64,000 nt of DNA from 73-13 sp035555435 (GCA_035555435.1 DATMGN010000025.1:1-64000), one strand, 5' to 3'; positions 49,509-59,741 are shown, counted from the stretch's first letter. Translations and numbers: made by a program. Notes: generated from the sequence alone by a model not told the origin.

Positions 49509-50000
49509 TCAGTGGCCCTGCGCCTTGAAGCGCTCGAAACCGTCCTGAATGACGCGCTCCGCGCCCGCGGCGTCGCCCCACTCGCCGAGCTTGACCCACT
49601 TGCCGGGCTCGAGGTCCTTGTAGTGCTCGAAGAAGTGCTGGATCTCCTGCCGCGTCTTGGCTGGCACGTCGTCGATGTCCTGGATGTGCGCCCAGCGCGG
49701 GTCCTTGTAGGGGACGGCGATGATCTTGGTGTCGATGCCGCCGTCGTCCTCCATGTCGATGTAGCCGACGGGGCGCACCTTGACGCCGACGCCGGGGAAG
49801 ACGGGCTCGAAGAGCAGCACAAGCACGTCGACGGGGTCGCCGTCGAGTCCGAGCGTGTTCTCGAAGAAGCCGTAGTCGGTCGGGTACACGAAGGGCGTGA
49901 AGAGGTAGCGGTCGAGGAAGACGCGCCCCGTCTCGTGGTCGACTTCGTACTTGTTCCGGCTGCCGGCCGGGATCTCGATGACGGCGTCGTACTCGCCCAT
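49509..50000 (-). CDS. ppa: Inorganic pyrophosphatase
   Basis: Soluble family I pyrophosphatase of 163 residues that hydrolyses PPi to phosphate. Active-site residues are visible: IPAGSRNKYEVDHETG, YPTDYGFFENTLGLDGDPVD with the DxDxxD-type acidic cluster, and KDPRWAHIQDIDDVP. It is a monomer of usual length for the hexameric bacterial enzyme. It converges on the M23 gene (1-bp gap) and diverges from tilS. Confidence 0.97.
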   Translation of the reverse strand: MGEYDAVIEIPAGSRNKYEVDHETGRVFLDRYLFTPFVYPTDYGFFENTLGLDGDPVDVLVLLFEPVFPGVGVKVRPVGYIDMEDDGGIDTKIIAVPYKDPRWAHIQDIDDVPAKTRQEIQHFFEHYKDLEPGKWVKLGEWGDAAGAERVIQDGFERFKAQGH

Positions 50001-50035
50001 GCGCTGCGCTCCTGAGTCGGTGGAAAGTCCGGGAC

Positions 50036-50041
50036 TACCGT
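50036..50041 (+). promoter_or_regulatory. -10 box of tilS, leaderless type
   Basis: TACCGT exactly 6 nt before the tilS ATG. Confidence 0.45.
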
Positions 50042-50047
50042 AATCGA

Positions 50048-51235
50048 ATGCGACCGCGCCTGACTCCGGCGATGGCGGACGTCCGCAGGGCGGTCCGCGA
50101 GTGCCTCACCGACTGTGCAGTTCCGGACGCCAGAACGCCGGTTTCGGGCTCAGAAGTGCACAGTCGATCAGGGGCGGCGCTCTTGCTCGTCGCGCTGAGC
50201 GGGGGACCCGATTCGCTCGCGCTCGCGGCAGCGACGGCGTTCGAGGCGCCGCGCGCGGGTCTCCGAGCGGGCGCCATCATCGTCGACCACGGGCTGCAGG
50301 AGGGCTCGGCCGAGGTTGCCGAGCGCGCGGCGGCCCAGGCCCGGGACCTCGGCCTCGACCCGGTCCTCCTCCGCCGCGTCGACGTCCCGGCTCGTCCCGG
50401 GCAGGGTTCAGGTGACAGCAACTCGGGTTCTGGAGCGGCGATAACGCCGGATGGTGTCACCTGGACGCCGCGCGGGAGCGGCGGGAGGTGGGAGGGACCC
50501 GAGGGGGCGGCGCGCGCCGCGCGGTATGGCGCGTTCGCGGCCGCCCTTGAGGAGACCGGCGCGAGCGCGATCCTCCTCGGCCACACCCTCGACGACCAGG
50601 CCGAGACCGTGCTGCTCGGGCTCGCCCGCGGCGCCGGCCCGACGAGCCTGCAGGGCATGACGCTCGTCGGCGGCCCGGCCGGCACTCACCTGCGGCCGCT
50701 GCTGCGCATCCGCCGGGCTACGACGGTGGCCGCCTGTGCCGACCAGGGTCTCGCGCCCTGGACCGACCCGCACAACTCCGACACCGCGTTCTCCCGCGTC
50801 CGCGTCCGGGAGCGCGTCCTGCCGGTCCTGGAGGCCGAGCTCGGGCCGGGCATCGCGGAGGCGCTCGCCCGCACCGCGGAGCAGCTGCGCGAGGACGCCG
50901 CGGCCCTCGACGCGATGACCGACGAGCTCATCGAGGACCTCGTCCTGGAGGGCGCCGACCCGGTGACGGAGGAGCCGTACCCGGGCGGCGGCATCTCGCT
51001 CCCGGTCCCCGGCCTCGCCGCGAACCCGCCCGCGATCCGCCACCGCCTCATCCGCCTCGTCGTCAGCTCCGAGTTCGGCGTGAGCCTGAGTCGCACGCAC
51101 ACGCTCGAGGTCGCCCGGCTCGTGACCGACTGGCACGGCCAGGGCCCGATCGACCTGCCCGGCGTGATGGCGGCCCGGATCGGCCGGTCGATCGTGTTCA
51201 CGGCGCCAGAACGCGATGCGCGTCGGGAAGAATGA
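50048..51235 (+). CDS. tilS: tRNA(Ile)-lysidine synthase TilS
   Basis: ATP-pyrophosphatase that converts C34 of tRNA-Ile(CAU) to lysidine, so that it reads AUA. The PP-loop SGGPDS is at residues 51-56, followed by ILGHTLDDQAETVLLGLARG and the NSDTAFSRVRVRERVLP region. The protein has 395 residues. Two in-frame palindromic repeats add peptide: residues about 21-40 (before the PP-loop) and 121-139 (between PP-loop and the conserved GPEGAARAARY). These insertions do not remove any conserved motif. It precedes hpt by a few bases and is part of the usual tilS-hpt-ftsH block. Confidence 0.94.
   Translation: MRPRLTPAMADVRRAVRECLTDCAVPDARTPVSGSEVHSRSGAALLLVALSGGPDSLALAAATAFEAPRAGLRAGAIIVDHGLQEGSAEVAERAAAQARDLGLDPVLLRRVDVPARPGQGSGDSNSGSGAAITPDGVTWTPRGSGGRWEGPEGAARAARYGAFAAALEETGASAILLGHTLDDQAETVLLGLARGAGPTSLQGMTLVGGPAGTHLRPLLRIRRATTVAACADQGLAPWTDPHNSDTAFSRVRVRERVLPVLEAELGPGIAEALARTAEQLREDAAALDAMTDELIEDLVLEGADPVTEEPYPGGGISLPVPGLAANPPAIRHRLIRLVVSSEFGVSLSRTHTLEVARLVTDWHGQGPIDLPGVMAARIGRSIVFTAPERDARREE
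50110..50166 (+). repeat. Palindromic repeat inserted in tilS, site 1
   Basis: 57 nt. The outer arms CGACTGTGCA (50110-50119) and TGCACAGTCG (50157-50166) pair exactly, with imperfect pairing further in (TTC/GAA). It encodes residues about 21-40, just before the PP-loop. Confidence 0.6.
50409..50463 (+). repeat. Palindromic repeat inserted in tilS, site 2
   Basis: 55 nt. CAGGTGACA (50409-50417) and TGTCACCTG (50455-50463) pair exactly. It is in frame and encodes a Ser/Gly/Asn-rich segment. Its length is close to that of the first insertion but the sequence differs. Confidence 0.6.
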
Positions 51236-51239
51236 ACGC

Positions 51240-51791
51240 ATGGACTTCTCGGACATCGCCGGCGACATCGAGGAAGAGCTCTTCAGCCCGGAGGACATCG
51301 CCGGCATCGTGGCGCGGCTCGCGGCCGAGGTTGAGGCCGACTACGAGGGCCGTGACGTGCTGCTCGTCGGCGTGCTGAAAGGCGCCGCGACGTTCATGAC
51401 GGATCTGGCGCGGCAGCTCGGGCGCCACGTGGAGCTCGACTGGATGGCGGTCTCCTCATACGGTGCGGGCACGCAGTCCTCGGGCGTCGTGCGCATCCTC
51501 AAGGACCTCGACACCGACGTGACGGGCCGCCACGTCCTCATCGCGGAGGACATCATCGACTCCGGGCTGACGCTGTCCTGGCTCAGGGAGAACCTCGAGT
51601 CTCGTGGCGCGGCGAGCGTCGAGATCTGCGCGCTGCTGCGAAAGCCCGAGGCGCTCAAGGTGCAGGTCGACGCGCGCTACGTCGGCGCCGACATCCCGAA
51701 TCGCTTCGTCGTCGGCTACGGCCTCGACTATGCCGAGCGATACCGCAACCTCCGCGGCATCGGCGTCCTCGCGCCGCACGTCTACAGCTGA
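51240..51791 (+). CDS. hpt: Hypoxanthine phosphoribosyltransferase
   Basis: A 183-residue purine-salvage enzyme that makes IMP or GMP from hypoxanthine or guanine and PRPP. The PRPP motif VLIAEDIIDSGLTL is at residues 99-112, and the flexible-loop SSYGAGTQSSG at 72-82. ATG 51240 (MDFSDIAGDI) was chosen: GGGAAG lies 9 nt upstream and it does not overlap tilS; ATG 51216 would overlap it. Followed by ftsH. Confidence 0.95.
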   Translation: MDFSDIAGDIEEELFSPEDIAGIVARLAAEVEADYEGRDVLLVGVLKGAATFMTDLARQLGRHVELDWMAVSSYGAGTQSSGVVRILKDLDTDVTGRHVLIAEDIIDSGLTLSWLRENLESRGAASVEICALLRKPEALKVQVDARYVGADIPNRFVVGYGLDYAERYRNLRGIGVLAPHVYS

Positions 51792-51856
51792 CGCACGTTC
51801 TGCCTACAGCGGACACTCTGCGGCCTCGCGGACACGACGAGTAGCCTGAGACGACC

Positions 51857-53860
<2,004 letters not shown>

Positions 53861-53875
53861 CCAGACGGGGACCGC

Positions 53876-54457
53876 ATGCCGATCGACGCCGGCCGCATCG
53901 AGGCGGCCGTGACAGAGCTCCTCGCCGCCATCGGCGACGACCCGCAGCGGGAGGGCCTGCAGCAGACTCCGCGGAGAGTCGCGACCGCCTACCAGGAGCT
54001 GTTCGGCGGGATCGGGCAGGACCCGGCGAGCGCGCTCGCGGCGCGCGCCGACTTCCCCGACTCGGCCGAACGCGCGGGCGAGATCGTCGTGCTGCGCGGC
54101 ATCGAGTTCCGCTCGATGTGCGAGCACCACCTGCTGCCCTTCTTCGGCACCGCGCACGTCGCGTACCTGCCGGGCGCCCGCTTCGCGGGGCTCGGTGCGC
54201 TCGCGCGCGCGGTCGAGATCGCGGCCGCGCGTCCGCAGCTCCAGGAGCGCCTCACGGAGGACGTCGCCGACGCGCTCATCGAAGGACTTGATGCGCGTGG
54301 CGCACTCGTCGTCCTGGAGGCGGCGCACGGCTGCGTCTCGGCCCGAGGTCCCCGCCAGGAGTCGGCGCGCACCGTCACACTCGCGGCGCGCGGCGAGCTC
54401 ACGGATCCGGTGCGCCGCGCAGAGGCGCTCACGCTCATGCGGGCCGAGGCACCATGA
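53876..54457 (+). CDS. folE: GTP cyclohydrolase I
   Basis: A 193-residue enzyme catalysing the first step of tetrahydrofolate synthesis, GTP to dihydroneopterin triphosphate. Zinc and active-site residues are in RSMCEHHLLPFFGTAHVAYL (C and two H) and in LEAAHGCVSARGP. It starts 15 nt after ftsH and overlaps folP by 4 nt (ATGA), so the fol genes are one coupled operon. Confidence 0.97.
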   Translation: MPIDAGRIEAAVTELLAAIGDDPQREGLQQTPRRVATAYQELFGGIGQDPASALAARADFPDSAERAGEIVVLRGIEFRSMCEHHLLPFFGTAHVAYLPGARFAGLGALARAVEIAAARPQLQERLTEDVADALIEGLDARGALVVLEAAHGCVSARGPRQESARTVTLAARGELTDPVRRAEALTLMRAEAP

Positions 54458-55341
54458 CGCTCCCGCCCGGCACCCTGAGCGCGCGCAGCGAGTCGAAGGG
54501 CCGACCCCGCATCTTCGGCGTGCTCAACGTCACGCCCGACTCCTTCAGCGACGGCGGCGAGCACTACGACGCCGATGTGGCGGTCGCGCACGCGCACCAG
54601 CTCGTCGCGGACGGCGCCGACTGGATCGACGTCGGCGGCGAGTCGACCGCCCCCGGCACGAGCCCGATCGATCCGCGGGAGGAGCAGCGTCGCGTGCTGC
54701 CGGTCGTCTCGGCGCTCGCCGCCGACGGCATCGGGGTCAGCATCGACACGTACCATGCGTCGACGGCGCGAGCCGCGATCGACGCGGGCGCCCGGATCGT
54801 CAACGACGTCTACGGCAGCGACCCGGACATGCCGGCGGTCATCTCCGGCAGCGGCGCGCGCTACGTCCTCATGCATTCCTTCGGCGAGCCGACGACACCG
54901 CACGCCTACAACGACGTGCTCGCCGAGGTGCGCGACGAGCTGCTGCGGCGGGCCGACGCACTGATCGCGCGCGGCGTCGCCCGTGAGCAGATCGTGCTCG
55001 ACCCGGGCCTCGGGTTCTCCAAGGCGCCCGAGGAGAACTGGGTGCTGCTGCGCGGCTGCTCCGTGCTGGCCTCGACGGGGTATCCGGTCCTGATCGGGAC
55101 GTCGCGCAAGCGGTTCGTGCAGCGCCTCGTCGGCGAGCGGATCGCCGATCGCGACCTCGCGACGGCGGTGACGAGCGCGCTCGCGGCGCACGCGGGCGCG
55201 TGGGCGGTGCGCGTCCACGACGTGCGCGCCACCCGCATCGCGCTCGACGTCGCCGGCGCGTGGTACTCGTCGGCGCCTGAGCGAGCGCAGCCCGCGCGGG
55301 CCCCTGAGCGAGCGCAGCGAGTCGAAGGGTCCCCCGCATGA
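54454..55341 (+). CDS. folP: Dihydropteroate synthase
   Basis: A 295-residue enzyme that joins dihydropterin pyrophosphate and p-aminobenzoate, the target of sulfonamides. The signatures FGVLNVTPDSFSDGG (from residue 21) and DWIDVGGESTAPGT and LIGTSRKRFV are intact. Both ends are altered by the dispersed family A repeat: residues about 7-16 (TLSARSESKG) and the C-terminal tail PERAQPARAPERAQRVEGS come from repeat copies at 54473-54500 and 55276-55329. Overlaps folE and folB-folK by 4 nt each. Confidence 0.96.
   Translation: MTLPPGTLSARSESKGRPRIFGVLNVTPDSFSDGGEHYDADVAVAHAHQLVADGADWIDVGGESTAPGTSPIDPREEQRRVLPVVSALAADGIGVSIDTYHASTARAAIDAGARIVNDVYGSDPDMPAVISGSGARYVLMHSFGEPTTPHAYNDVLAEVRDELLRRADALIARGVAREQIVLDPGLGFSKAPEENWVLLRGCSVLASTGYPVLIGTSRKRFVQRLVGERIADRDLATAVTSALAAHAGAWAVRVHDVRATRIALDVAGAWYSSAPERAQPARAPERAQRVEGSPA
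54473..54500 (+). repeat. Dispersed repeat family A at the folP 5' end
   Basis: CCCTGAGCG...GCAGCGAGTCGAAGGG copy, in frame between the folP start codon and the conserved core. Confidence 0.65.
55276..55329 (+). repeat. Dispersed repeat family A, partial plus full copy, at the folP 3' end
   Basis: A partial copy (CCTGAGCGAGCGCAGCCCG, from 55276) is followed by a full one (55302-55329) that matches the form at 54473-54500. Both encode the last folP residues. Confidence 0.65.
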
Positions 55342-56213
55342 CCCGCCTCGACCGGCTGACGCTCACGGGCTTGCGCGCCTTCGCGCACCACGGCGTGTAC
55401 GAGCACGAGCGCGAGGCGGGCCAGCCCTTCGTCATCGACGTCACCGTCCACCTCGACCTGTCGACCGCGGGCGCCAGCGACCGGCTCGGCGAGACGATCC
55501 ACTACGGCGTGCTCGCGGAGGAGATCGTCCAGGCCGTCGAGCGCGACCCCGTCGATCTCATCGAGACCCTCGCCGAGCGCATCGCGCTCGTCGTCCTCAC
55601 CCACCGCGCCGCGCGCATCGTCGACGTCACCGTCCACAAGCCGCAGGCGCCCATCCCGGTCGAGTTCGCGGACGTCACGGTCTCGATCCAGCGCCAGTGG
55701 ACCCGCGCGGTCGTCGCGATCGGCGCGAACCTCGGGGACCGGGAGGCGACCATCCGGCAGGCGCTCCTGGCGTTCGCCACGAATCCCGCGACCCGGCTGG
55801 CCGCCGCCTCGCCGCTCGTCGAGACGCCGGCGCTCCGCCTCGACGGCGTCGACACCGCGGCACCCGCCTACCTCAACGCGGTCGTCGCGATCGACACCGT
55901 TCTGCCGCCGCGCGCGCTCCTCGCGGAGCTGCACCGGATCGAGGCCGCCCACGGCCGCACGCGTGAGCAGCGCTGGGGCGATCGCACCCTCGACCTCGAC
56001 ATCATCACGTATGGGCGGGAGCGGATCGTCGAGCCCGATCTCGTCGTCCCGCATCCGCGCGCGGGGGAGCGCGCCTTCGTCCTCGCACCCTGGGCGGCCA
56101 TGGACGAGCAAGCGACCCTGCCGGGCGCCGGCGCCGTCGTCGACCTCCTCGCGGATGTCATCGAGCGCACCGGCGAGCGCGTCGACCCCTACCCGGCGGA
56201 GCCGCTGGCATGA
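55338..56213 (+). CDS. folBK: Bifunctional dihydroneopterin aldolase / HPPK (FolB-FolK fusion)
   Basis: A 291-residue two-domain enzyme. FolB (about 1-118) makes 6-hydroxymethyl-dihydropterin (GLRAFAHHGVYEHEREAGQP, VHKPQAPIPVEFADVTV). FolK (about 122-291) adds pyrophosphate: VVAIGANLGDREATIRQAL, RWGDRTLDLDIITYG and VPHPRAGERAFVLAPWA are typical. The fused arrangement is common in actinobacteria. It overlaps folP and the DUF3180 gene by 4 nt each. Confidence 0.95.
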   Translation: MTRLDRLTLTGLRAFAHHGVYEHEREAGQPFVIDVTVHLDLSTAGASDRLGETIHYGVLAEEIVQAVERDPVDLIETLAERIALVVLTHRAARIVDVTVHKPQAPIPVEFADVTVSIQRQWTRAVVAIGANLGDREATIRQALLAFATNPATRLAAASPLVETPALRLDGVDTAAPAYLNAVVAIDTVLPPRALLAELHRIEAAHGRTREQRWGDRTLDLDIITYGRERIVEPDLVVPHPRAGERAFVLAPWAAMDEQATLPGAGAVVDLLADVIERTGERVDPYPAEPLA

Positions 56214-56689
56214 ACCGCACGGCTCCTTGGACGCTCGTCTCGATCGGCGTGGGCGGGCTCGTCGTCGGCTGGCTCGTCGAGCTGCTCCTCGTCGCGCTCG
56301 GCCGTGCGGTGCTCGTGCCGCCGTATCCGCTCGCCGCCGCGCTCGTCGTGCTCGCCGTCGCCGTCGTCGCGGTCGCGGTGCCGGTGCGCCGGGTCGCGAA
56401 GGGGGAGCCGGGTGCGCGCGTCGACCCGTTCTACGCGACCCGCGTCCTCGTGCTCGCGAAGAGCGCGAGCATCGCGGCCGCGGGGCTCGCGGGACTCTTC
56501 GGCGGCGCGCTCGTGTTCATCGCGACGAGGCCCGTCGTCGCCGACGACCTGCTGTGGCGGTCGGTCGCCGGGCTCGCGGCGAGCGCCGCGCTCCTCGTCG
56601 CCGGGATCGTCGCGGAGGGGATGTGCCGCATCCCGCCGCGCGACGAGGACGAGCCGCCCGGGCGAGAGCTGCCGGGGAGTGCGGCATGA
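56210..56689 (+). CDS. DUF3180 domain membrane protein
   Basis: A 159-residue protein with four hydrophobic segments (about 8-30, 42-60, 82-105 and 115-135). It has the DUF3180 sequence type and the constant location after folK in actinobacteria. The PVVADDLLWRS loop and DPFYATRVLVLAKSASI helix are conserved. The function is unknown. Coupled to both neighbours by 4-nt overlaps. Confidence 0.9.
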   Translation: MNRTAPWTLVSIGVGGLVVGWLVELLLVALGRAVLVPPYPLAAALVVLAVAVVAVAVPVRRVAKGEPGARVDPFYATRVLVLAKSASIAAAGLAGLFGGALVFIATRPVVADDLLWRSVAGLAASAALLVAGIVAEGMCRIPPRDEDEPPGRELPGSAA

Positions 56690-57168
56690 GCGAGCTCGCC
56701 ACCGCCGGGCAGGCGTGGCAGCGGGTCTCGCCGCGCTACGTCCGGGTCGAACTGCTCACGGTCGCGATCCCGGGTCTCGTCGTGACCGGGGGCCTCATCG
56801 CCGCTCCGCTCGGCTCCGGCATCGCCGCCCTGTGGGCGCTGCCGGTCGCCGCGTTCGTCATCGTCGTCCTGCTGCTCGTGTTCACGCCGCGGCGCGTCCG
56901 GTCGATCGGGTACCAGCTGCGCGAGGACGACCTCGTCTTCCGTCGCGGCATCATGTGGCACCGCGTCGTCGCCGTGCCGTACGGGCGGATGCAGCTCGTC
57001 GACGTGAACCGCGGGCCGATCGCCCGCGCTTTCGGCCTCGCCGAGCTCAAGTTCGTGACGGCGGCCGTCGCGACCGGGGTCGTGATCCCCGGGCTGCCGG
57101 AGGCGGACGCGGAGGCGCTGCGCGATCGGCTCGTCGCGCTCGCGGAGAGTCGGCGGGCCGCCCTGTGA
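56686..57168 (+). CDS. PH domain-containing membrane protein (YdbS-like)
   Basis: A 160-residue protein with two hydrophobic segments (about 25-45, 50-70) followed by a bacterial PH (bPH2) domain: IGYQLREDDLVFRRGIMWHR, VVAVPYGRMQLVDVNRGPIA and LAELKFVTAAVATGVVIPGL. bPH2 proteins of this YdbS/YdbT type are thought to take part in membrane lipid or envelope functions; the precise role is unknown. ATG start overlaps the DUF3180 stop (ATGA). Confidence 0.88.
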   Translation: MSELATAGQAWQRVSPRYVRVELLTVAIPGLVVTGGLIAAPLGSGIAALWALPVAAFVIVVLLLVFTPRRVRSIGYQLREDDLVFRRGIMWHRVVAVPYGRMQLVDVNRGPIARAFGLAELKFVTAAVATGVVIPGLPEADAEALRDRLVALAESRRAAL

Positions 57169-58631
57169 CCCACCCGGTCGCCGACGGCGAGTGGCATCGC
57201 CTGTATCCGGCGACCCCGTTCCTGCGCGGCGGCATCGTCGTCATCGCGATCATCGGCTACCTGTTCGTGCAGTTCCGCGACCTGTTCATCGGCGTGTTCA
57301 TCGGCAGCGTGGCGGGCCGCGGTCCGAGCGAGGACCCGTTCACCCGGTGGCTGCTCGAGCATGCCGTCCTCGCGCTCGTGCTCGTCTTCGCGGGCCTCGT
57401 CCTCGTCATCGGCTTCGGCTGGCTGTCCTGGCGCATGCACACCTATCGCGTGACGGACGAGCTCATCGAGGAGCGCGAGGGGGTCATCTGGCGCCGCCAC
57501 CGCCGCGGCCGGCTCGATCGGGTGCAGGGCGTCGACATCGTCCGACCGCTGTTTCCCCGGCTCTTCGGCGCGGCCCGGCTCGACATCTCGATGGCGGGCA
57601 GCGACGGCAGCATCCGCCTGTCCTATGTCGCGTCGGCGCGGGCCGACGAGCTGCGGGCCGGCATTCTCGCTGCGGCGAGCGCGCGCCGCCGGAGCGAGTC
57701 CGAGGCGGGCGAGGTGGAGCAGAACGCCGTGCCGGGCCCCCTGCCCCGGCCGGATTCGGCGGGCCCGACTTCCCGGCTGCAGGGCGCGATCGTCGCCCGG
57801 GCGAACGAGTTCCTCGCGCCCGAGCTGCGCGAGCCGGTCGACGCCGCCTCGCTCGTGACGATGCACCCGGGCCGCCTCGTCGGTGCGACCGCCCTGCGCT
57901 TCGGCGCCCTGATGCTGCTCGCGCTCGCCGGCGCGATCGTCGCCGCGTTCACCCGTCCCGGCCTGCTCTTCGTGCTCGTGCCGATCCTCATCGCGGTCTA
58001 TGGCATCGCGACGCGCGAGGTGCTGCGCTCGCTCCAGTATTCGATCGCGGCGACGCCCGACGGCATCCGGGTCGGCTACGGCCTGCTGTCGACGACGAAC
58101 GAGACGCTGCCGCCGGGTCGCGTGCACGCGATCGAGCTCTCGCAGCCGCTGTTCTGGCGACCATTCGGCTGGTGGCGCGTGCGCATCAACCGTGCCTCGT
58201 CGCTCGCCCGCGACGGCGGCACCTCGATCGCGAACACGACGATCCTGCCCGTCGGCACGATCGAGGAGACGCTGCGGGTCGTCGGGCTCGTCCTCCCCGA
58301 TTGGGCGGAGCCGACCGAGTTCACGGTGAGTCCGCGTCGCGCGCGGTGGGTGCGCTGGTTCTCCTGGCGTCGCAACGGCTTCGCGTTCGACGAGCGCACC
58401 GTGGTGCTCCGGCGCGGCCGGTTCTGGCGGACGCTCACGGTCGTGCCATTCGCCCGGATCCAGTCGGTCGGGGTGGAGGACGGCCCGCTCGCGCGGCGCC
58501 TGCGGCTCGCGCGCGTCGACGTGCACACGGTCGCGGGCGTGGTGCGCGCCCGGGTCGGCGCCCTCGACGCGGAGGATGCGGTGGGGCTGTGGCGCGATAT
58601 CGAGTCCCGCACCCTCGCCGCCCTCACCTGA
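57165..58631 (+). CDS. PH domain-containing membrane protein (YdbT-like)
   Basis: A 488-residue protein with a pair of hydrophobic segments before each PH unit: HTYRVTDELIEEREGVIWRR opens the first PH domain, SLQYSIAATPDGIRVGYGLL the second, and RRNGFAFDERTVVLRRGRFW the third. This three-unit layout is YdbT. The GTG start overlaps the YdbS-like stop (GTGA), so both subunits are made together. A tandem repeat array follows directly. Confidence 0.86.
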   Translation: MTHPVADGEWHRLYPATPFLRGGIVVIAIIGYLFVQFRDLFIGVFIGSVAGRGPSEDPFTRWLLEHAVLALVLVFAGLVLVIGFGWLSWRMHTYRVTDELIEEREGVIWRRHRRGRLDRVQGVDIVRPLFPRLFGAARLDISMAGSDGSIRLSYVASARADELRAGILAAASARRRSESEAGEVEQNAVPGPLPRPDSAGPTSRLQGAIVARANEFLAPELREPVDAASLVTMHPGRLVGATALRFGALMLLALAGAIVAAFTRPGLLFVLVPILIAVYGIATREVLRSLQYSIAATPDGIRVGYGLLSTTNETLPPGRVHAIELSQPLFWRPFGWWRVRINRASSLARDGGTSIANTTILPVGTIEETLRVVGLVLPDWAEPTEFTVSPRRARWVRWFSWRRNGFAFDERTVVLRRGRFWRTLTVVPFARIQSVGVEDGPLARRLRLARVDVHTVAGVVRARVGALDAEDAVGLWRDIESRTLAALT

Positions 58632-58636
58632 GCAGA

Positions 58637-58769
58637 CCCGCGGTTCGAGCAGCCGCGCAGCCTGCCTCCCGCGGTTCGAGTAGCCGCGCAGCCTCCCTCC
58701 CGCGGGTCGAGTAGCCGCGCAGCGCTCCCTCCCGCGGGTCGAGTAGCCGCGCAGCGGCGTATCGAGACC
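58637..58769. repeat. Tandem array of family B repeat (four units)
   Basis: Four consecutive units at 58637-58667, 58668-58698, 58699-58730 and 58731-58769 (31, 31, 32 and 39 nt). Each starts CCCGCGGGTCGAG or a variant, continues TAGCCGCGCAGC and has a short variable end; the last one closes with GTATCGAGACC. Dispersed single copies sit inside genes at 26738-26776 and 31866-31900. Confidence 0.85.
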
Positions 58770-58773
58770 TCGC

Positions 58774-58779
58774 TACGGT
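58774..58779 (+). promoter_or_regulatory. -10 box of the DUF2520 gene, leaderless type
   Basis: TACGGT 7 nt before the ATG at 58787. Confidence 0.4.
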
Positions 58780-58786
58780 AAACGTC

Positions 58787-59500
58787 ATGGATCCGCACCC
58801 CGACCCGGCGCCGCGCGCCGCCGCCCGTGACGGCCGTCTCGCCGTCGGCGTCGTCGGCGCGGGCCGCGTCGGACCGGTCCTCGCCGCAGGCCTCGCCGGC
58901 GCGGGCCACCGCATCGTCGGCGTCGCGACGACTTCGGGCCGCGACCGCGTCGAGGCGCTCCTCGGCCCGACCCCGATCTTGGACCTCCCCGACCTCCTCG
59001 CCGCAGCCGACCTCGTGATCCTCGCGATCCCGACGGCCGAGATCGCGGCGCTCGTGCGCGGCCTCGCGGACGCGGGCCACTGGCGGCCGGGCACGCTCGT
59101 CGCCCACACCGCGGCGGAGCACGGCACCGACGTCCTCGCCCCCGCGGCCGAGCGCGGCGCGATCCCGCTCGCGATCCACCCCGCGATCGTCTTCACCGGC
59201 ACGTCGCTCGATCTGACCCGCCTCCAGGACGCGGTCTGCGCGGTCACGGCCCCGACGCCGGTCCTCCCGATCGCCCAGGCGCTCGTCGTCGAGCTCGGCG
59301 CCGAGCCGGTCGTCATCGCGGAACGCGATCGCCCCGCCTACGCGGAAGCGGTCGCGACGGCGACGGCGTTCTCCGCGTCGATCGTGACGCAGAGCCTCGA
59401 GCTTCTCGCCGGCATCGGCGTCGAGGAGCCGCGCGGTATCGTCGCGCCGCTCATCCGCTCGACGATCGAGGAGGCGCTCCGCGCGCTCCCGCCCGCGTAG
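58787..59500 (+). CDS. Rossmann-like/DUF2520 domain oxidoreductase
   Basis: A 237-residue protein with an N-terminal NAD(P)-binding fold (VGVVGAGRVGPVLAAGLAGA, about 20-40) and a C-terminal helical DUF2520 domain (HPAIVFTGTSLDLTRLQDAV, and QSLELLAGIGVEEPRGIVAP). The family is constantly found next to panC in actinobacteria and looks like a ketopantoate-reductase-type enzyme, but the reaction has not been assigned from this sequence. It follows the family B array. Confidence 0.88.
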   Translation: MDPHPDPAPRAAARDGRLAVGVVGAGRVGPVLAAGLAGAGHRIVGVATTSGRDRVEALLGPTPILDLPDLLAAADLVILAIPTAEIAALVRGLADAGHWRPGTLVAHTAAEHGTDVLAPAAERGAIPLAIHPAIVFTGTSLDLTRLQDAVCAVTAPTPVLPIAQALVVELGAEPVVIAERDRPAYAEAVATATAFSASIVTQSLELLAGIGVEEPRGIVAPLIRSTIEEALRALPPA

Positions 59501-59526
59501 CGCGACATCCCCGCTCGCTGTCGTCG

Positions 59527-59599
59527 CGGGCTGAGCAATCACTCCCGGGCTGACGTTCTGCCCCGGATTCCTCAGCCCGCACCGCAGTTCTCAGCCCGG
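59527..59599. repeat. Four-box palindromic repeat, copy 2
   Basis: Contains GGGCTGA boxes at 59529-59535 and 59548-59554 and CTCAGCCC boxes at 59571-59578 and 59591-59598. The order and intervals match copy 1 at 3323-3393, and intervening bases (ATTCCTCAGCCCGCAC) agree well. It lies after the DUF2520 gene. Confidence 0.7.
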
Positions 59600-59655
59600 A
59601 CGCCAACACGTCCACGACCGGAACGCGAGTGAGCGCAGGCGCACGGGCATCGACG

Positions 59656-59722
59656 CGAGGGCTTCTGATCGAGTGGAGGGCCACCCCCGCACGGAAACCG
59701 TCCGCTCGATCAGGAGCCCTCG
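59656..59722. repeat. Long palindrome upstream of panC
   Basis: CGAGGGCTTCTGATCGAG (59656-59673) pairs with 59705-59722 over 18 bp with one G-U. The 31-nt loop contains a further small dyad (CGGAAACCG). It lies 25 nt before the panC start and ends before its TAGGCT -10 box. Confidence 0.6.
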
Positions 59723-59735
59723 TCTCGGCCGCCGC

Positions 59736-59741
59736 TAGGCT
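59736..59741 (+). promoter_or_regulatory. -10 box of panC, leaderless type
   Basis: TAGGCT exactly 6 nt before the panC ATG. Confidence 0.5.

Noticed and set aside
58637..58769. Possible CRISPR array
   Set aside because: The units are directly adjacent without unique spacers, and similar single copies lie inside genes; no cas gene is present.
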